This document shows positions 60,261-64,000 of a DNA stretch of 64,000 nucleotides, piece after piece. Position numbers and translations under genes: made by a program. Source of the DNA: Corallococcus caeni (GTDB lineage Bacteria > Myxococcota > Myxococcia > Myxococcales > Myxococcaceae); contig NZ_BTTW01000011.1 of assembly GCF_036245865.1 (NCBI RefSeq), positions 186,001-250,000 on the forward strand, read 5' to 3'. Position 1 is the first letter of the stretch. Every line of letters begins with the position of its first letter. The notes beneath the pieces were generated by a model. The model had not been told where the DNA came from. It saw nothing but the letters and a program-made list of their open reading frames with translations, and did no database searches.

Positions 60261-60449
60261 ATGAGTCCTCCGAACCCCGTGGAAAGCCCGGCGTCGGTTC
60301 CGACCGCGGCCCCCACCCCGGCGCGGCTGACGACGTTCTACAAGCCGCGCTTCGGCATCACGGTCCAATGCAACACGTTGTGTGTGGCAGTCAGCGCCCG
60401 GCCCCCTCCGGAGCCCCCGCGATCGGTTTTGACGTCCGGGCGCGGTTGA
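60261..60449 (+). CDS. Possible small protein, 62 residues
   Basis: ATG 60261 opens a frame of 62 codons. The central third (about residues 13-40, with LTTFYKPRFGITVQC) has the G/C third-base bias of real genes here, while the two ends do not. There is no strong ribosome site, and the nearest upstream GGGCGG is weak. It could be a true small protein, a leader peptide of glmU or the remnant of a longer gene. No family recognised. Confidence 0.3.
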   Translation: MSPPNPVESPASVPTAAPTPARLTTFYKPRFGITVQCNTLCVAVSARPPPEPPRSVLTSGRG

Positions 60450-60474
60450 CGAGTTGATCGGCGGTCCCTAATTC
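60446..60474 (+). promoter_or_regulatory. Possible promoter of glmU
   Basis: TTGACG (60446-60451) and TAATTC (60469-60474) are 17 bases apart. The -35 matches at 5 of 6 positions; the -10 is weak. Transcription would begin about 4 bases before ATG 60485, so the mRNA would be almost leaderless, which fits the absence of a ribosome site. Confidence 0.35.
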
Positions 60475-60484
60475 TCCGCCGCAT

Positions 60485-61885
60485 ATGACAGCTCTGGCAG
60501 CGGTTGTGCTGTGCGCGGGCAAGGGCACGCGGATGAAGTCGGAGAAGGCCAAGGTCCTTCACCCCATCCTCGGCCGTCCCCTCTGCGCCTATCCCTTGAA
60601 GCGGGCCCTGGAACTGGGCGCCACGCACGTGGTGCCGGTGGTGGGCCACCAGGCTTCGGAGGTGGAGAAGTCCATCCGCGCCCACTTCCCGGACGCGCCC
60701 CTGCGCTTCGCGCTCCAGAAGGAGCAGCGCGGCACCGCGGACGCGGTGAAGGCGGCAGAGGACGCGCTCAAGGGCCATGACGGCCGCGTGCTCATCCTCT
60801 ACGGAGACGTGCCGCTGTTGCGCAAGGAGACGCTCCAGGCGCTCCTGTCCGCGCACGACGCCGCGGGCGGGGTGCTGGCGCTGGTGTCCACCACGCTGGA
60901 GGACCCCACCGGCTACGGCCGCGTCATCCGCGAGGGTGGCAAGGTGGCGCGCATCGTGGAGCACAAGGACTGCACCCCGGAGCAGCGCGCGGTGAAGGAG
61001 TGCAACGCGGGCATCTACTCCGTGGACGCGGCCTTCCTCTGGAAGGCGCTGGCCGAAATCAAACCCGTCAACGCGCAGGGCGAGTACTACCTCACCGACC
61101 TGGTGGAGATGGCCGCGAAGCACGGCCCCGTGGGCGCGGTGGACGCGGACGCCACGGAGACCGCGGGCGTGAACGACAAGGTGGAGCTGGCGGCGCGCGC
61201 CCGCGTCCTCCAGCAGCGCATCAACGAAGCCCACATGCGCGCGGGCGTGTCCATCCAGGACCCGGCCACCGCGTACATCGAAGAGGGCATCACCATCGGC
61301 ACCGATACGGAGATTGGCCCCAGCGTGTCGCTGATGGCCGGCACCGTCATCGGGAAGAACGTCACCATCGGCCAGGGCAGCGTGCTCACGGCCTCCCACG
61401 TGGCGGATGGCACGCACATCAAGCCCTACTCCGTGCTGGAGGAGGCGCGTGTGGGTGAGCGGTGCATCATCGGCCCGTTCTCCCGGCTGCGCCCCGCCAC
61501 GGAGTTGGCAGAGGAAGTGCATCTGGGGAACTTCGTGGAGACGAAGAAGGCCCGCATCGGCAAGGGCAGCAAGGCCAACCACCTGACTTACCTGGGCGAC
61601 GCGAACATCGGCGCCGGGTGCAACATCGGCGCGGGCACCATCACCTGTAACTATGACGGGGTGAACAAGCACCTGACTGAACTGGGCGATGGCGTGTTCA
61701 TCGGCTCGGACTCGCAGCTGGTGGCGCCGGTGAAGGTGGGGGACGGCGGGTATGTCGGCGCGGGCACCACGGTGACGAAAAATGTGCCTCCTGGGAGCCT
61801 CGCTGTGTCCCGCGCGCCACAGGTGGTGAAGGAGGGCTGGGTGGCTGCCAAGAAGGCGCGGCAGACGAAGGTGAAGGCTGGTTAG
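60485..61885 (+). CDS. glmU: Bifunctional GlcNAc-1-P uridyltransferase / glucosamine-1-P acetyltransferase
   Basis: Cytosolic enzyme of 466 residues, the usual size, making UDP-GlcNAc for peptidoglycan and lipid A. The N-terminal pyrophosphorylase has the signature [29 protein letters not shown] and YGDVPLL bind uridine nucleotide and metal. The C-terminal half is a left-handed beta-helix of hexapeptide repeats ([55 protein letters not shown]). glmS follows after 114 bases. Confidence 0.96.
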   Translation: MTALAAVVLCAGKGTRMKSEKAKVLHPILGRPLCAYPLKRALELGATHVVPVVGHQASEVEKSIRAHFPDAPLRFALQKEQRGTADAVKAAEDALKGHDGRVLILYGDVPLLRKETLQALLSAHDAAGGVLALVSTTLEDPTGYGRVIREGGKVARIVEHKDCTPEQRAVKECNAGIYSVDAAFLWKALAEIKPVNAQGEYYLTDLVEMAAKHGPVGAVDADATETAGVNDKVELAARARVLQQRINEAHMRAGVSIQDPATAYIEEGITIGTDTEIGPSVSLMAGTVIGKNVTIGQGSVLTASHVADGTHIKPYSVLEEARVGERCIIGPFSRLRPATELAEEVHLGNFVETKKARIGKGSKANHLTYLGDANIGAGCNIGAGTITCNYDGVNKHLTELGDGVFIGSDSQLVAPVKVGDGGYVGAGTTVTKNVPPGSLAVSRAPQVVKEGWVAAKKARQTKVKAG

Positions 61886-61999
61886 CAAGAGTGCTCGCCT
61901 GCTGTTCGGTCGGCGGGGCGGGGTTGGGCGTGTTGGGCGTGAACGGGATTCCCGTGGTTTGCTCCGGCGGCCGCGGGACGAGAAAGAGGCAGGAAGAAC
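61886..61999. other. glmU-glmS spacer
   Basis: This 114-base gap holds a direct repeat of GTTGGGCGT near 61924-61941. I see no glmS ribozyme core or other known riboswitch by eye. AGGAAG lies before ATG 62000. A separate glmS promoter is possible but not seen. Confidence 0.35.
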
Positions 62000-63835
<1,836 letters not shown>

Positions 63836-63868
63836 CGCTTCACGGCCTTCGCGCCTGAAACGCGAAAG

Positions 63869-63910
63869 AGCCCGGACTCCCTTCACGGGGGCCCGGGCTT
63901 CTTCATTTCC
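63869..63910. terminator. Bidirectional-type terminator after glmS
   Basis: AGCCCGGACTCCC pairs with GGGGGCCCGGGCT (one wobble and one mismatch) around the loop TTCAC. TTCTTCATTTCC follows on the + strand. On the minus strand the stem is followed by CTTTCGCGTTTC. It lies between glmS and the convergent partial gene. Confidence 0.75.
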
Positions 63911-63919
63911 GGCGCGGTG

Positions 63920-64000
63920 TTACTGCTCGTCCGCCAGCTCTAGGAGCACCTCCAGGTCGGCGGCGGCGTCCAGCGACTCCAGCAGCTCCAGGTTCTCCAC
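63920..64000 (-). CDS. Partial gene, C-terminus only
   Basis: The last 26 codons and the stop (TTA on the + strand, 63920-63922) of a leftward gene enter from the right edge. The visible tail, VENLELLESLDAAADLEVLLE and then LADEQ, is acidic, Leu-rich and probably helical. The family cannot be told. Confidence 0.5.
   Translation of the reverse strand: MENLELLESLDAAADLEVLLELADEQ

Larger units (their letters stand above)
60107..60484. other. 378-bp region between ggt and glmU
   Basis: It should hold promoters for both divergent genes. It includes a poly-T tract (60189-60198 area) and a short reading frame at 60261-60449 described separately. I see no other element with confidence except the promoter proposed before glmU. 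Confidence 0.4.

Noticed and set aside
61886-61999. glmS ribozyme upstream of glmS
   Set aside because: No ribozyme core is recognisable by eye in the 114-base gap, and such ribozymes are typical of Gram-positive bacteria. A covariance-model search would be decisive.

Overview
The window is a continuous piece of a GC-rich chromosome that looks like a myxobacterium (Myxococcota), most likely a Myxococcus/Corallococcus relative. The evidence is a very strong G/C bias at third codon positions, many short secreted lipoproteins with DAG/DGG-rich linkers, a C-terminal sorting tail of the MYXO-CTERM type, a PilY1/minor-pilin operon, and an FHA-containing sigma54 activator. The genus is inferred from protein style and not from a marker gene. 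I see no rRNA, tRNA, CRISPR array, insertion sequence, prophage or replication origin.

Region 1 (1-14938) is a surface-protein region. Three paralogous lipoproteins combine a von Willebrand A (VWA) domain, thrombospondin type-3 (TSP3) calcium repeats and a shared C-terminal module. A MYXO-CTERM-type TSP3 protein lies between the first two, and a large lipoprotein with pre-peptidase-like beta domains follows the third. Next come small lipoproteins (one pair head-to-head with only 31 bp between), a GMC oxidoreductase with its Tat-exported partner, and two more lipoproteins. Region 2 (14939-25677) holds a DUF3332-like protein, an FHA-sigma54 activator, a lipoprotein gene with a sigma54-type promoter, a methyltransferase, a PhoB/PhoR-type two-component pair, a YVTN-propeller/cytochrome c lipoprotein and a PIG-V-like membrane glycosyltransferase.

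Region 3 (25678-41341) is mostly housekeeping and signalling: gpsA, hflX, proB, a WYL-WYL-FHA operon, a phospholipase D/cardiolipin synthase-type enzyme, acnA and a small HD hydrolase resembling Mesh1/SpoT. Region 4 (41377-47985) is a four-gene type IV pilus priming operon read leftward (pilY1-pilV-pilW-pilX) whose genes overlap or nearly abut. Region 5 (48176-58310) has an ArfB-like rescue factor, pirin, a histone-deacetylase-like amidohydrolase, a VWA protein, an ABC-2 exporter pair, a single-domain response regulator, a TIM-barrel amidohydrolase and a TatD-type DNase. Region 6 (58331-63835) holds gamma-glutamyltranspeptidase and the amino-sugar genes glmU and glmS, which together supply UDP-GlcNAc. 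It closes with a terminator facing the tail of a convergent gene.

Genes are packed tightly. Many neighbours share a 4-bp stop/start overlap (ATGA or GTGA), implying translational coupling. Several starts lack a Shine-Dalgarno sequence, and convergent gene pairs often have GC-rich hairpins between them.
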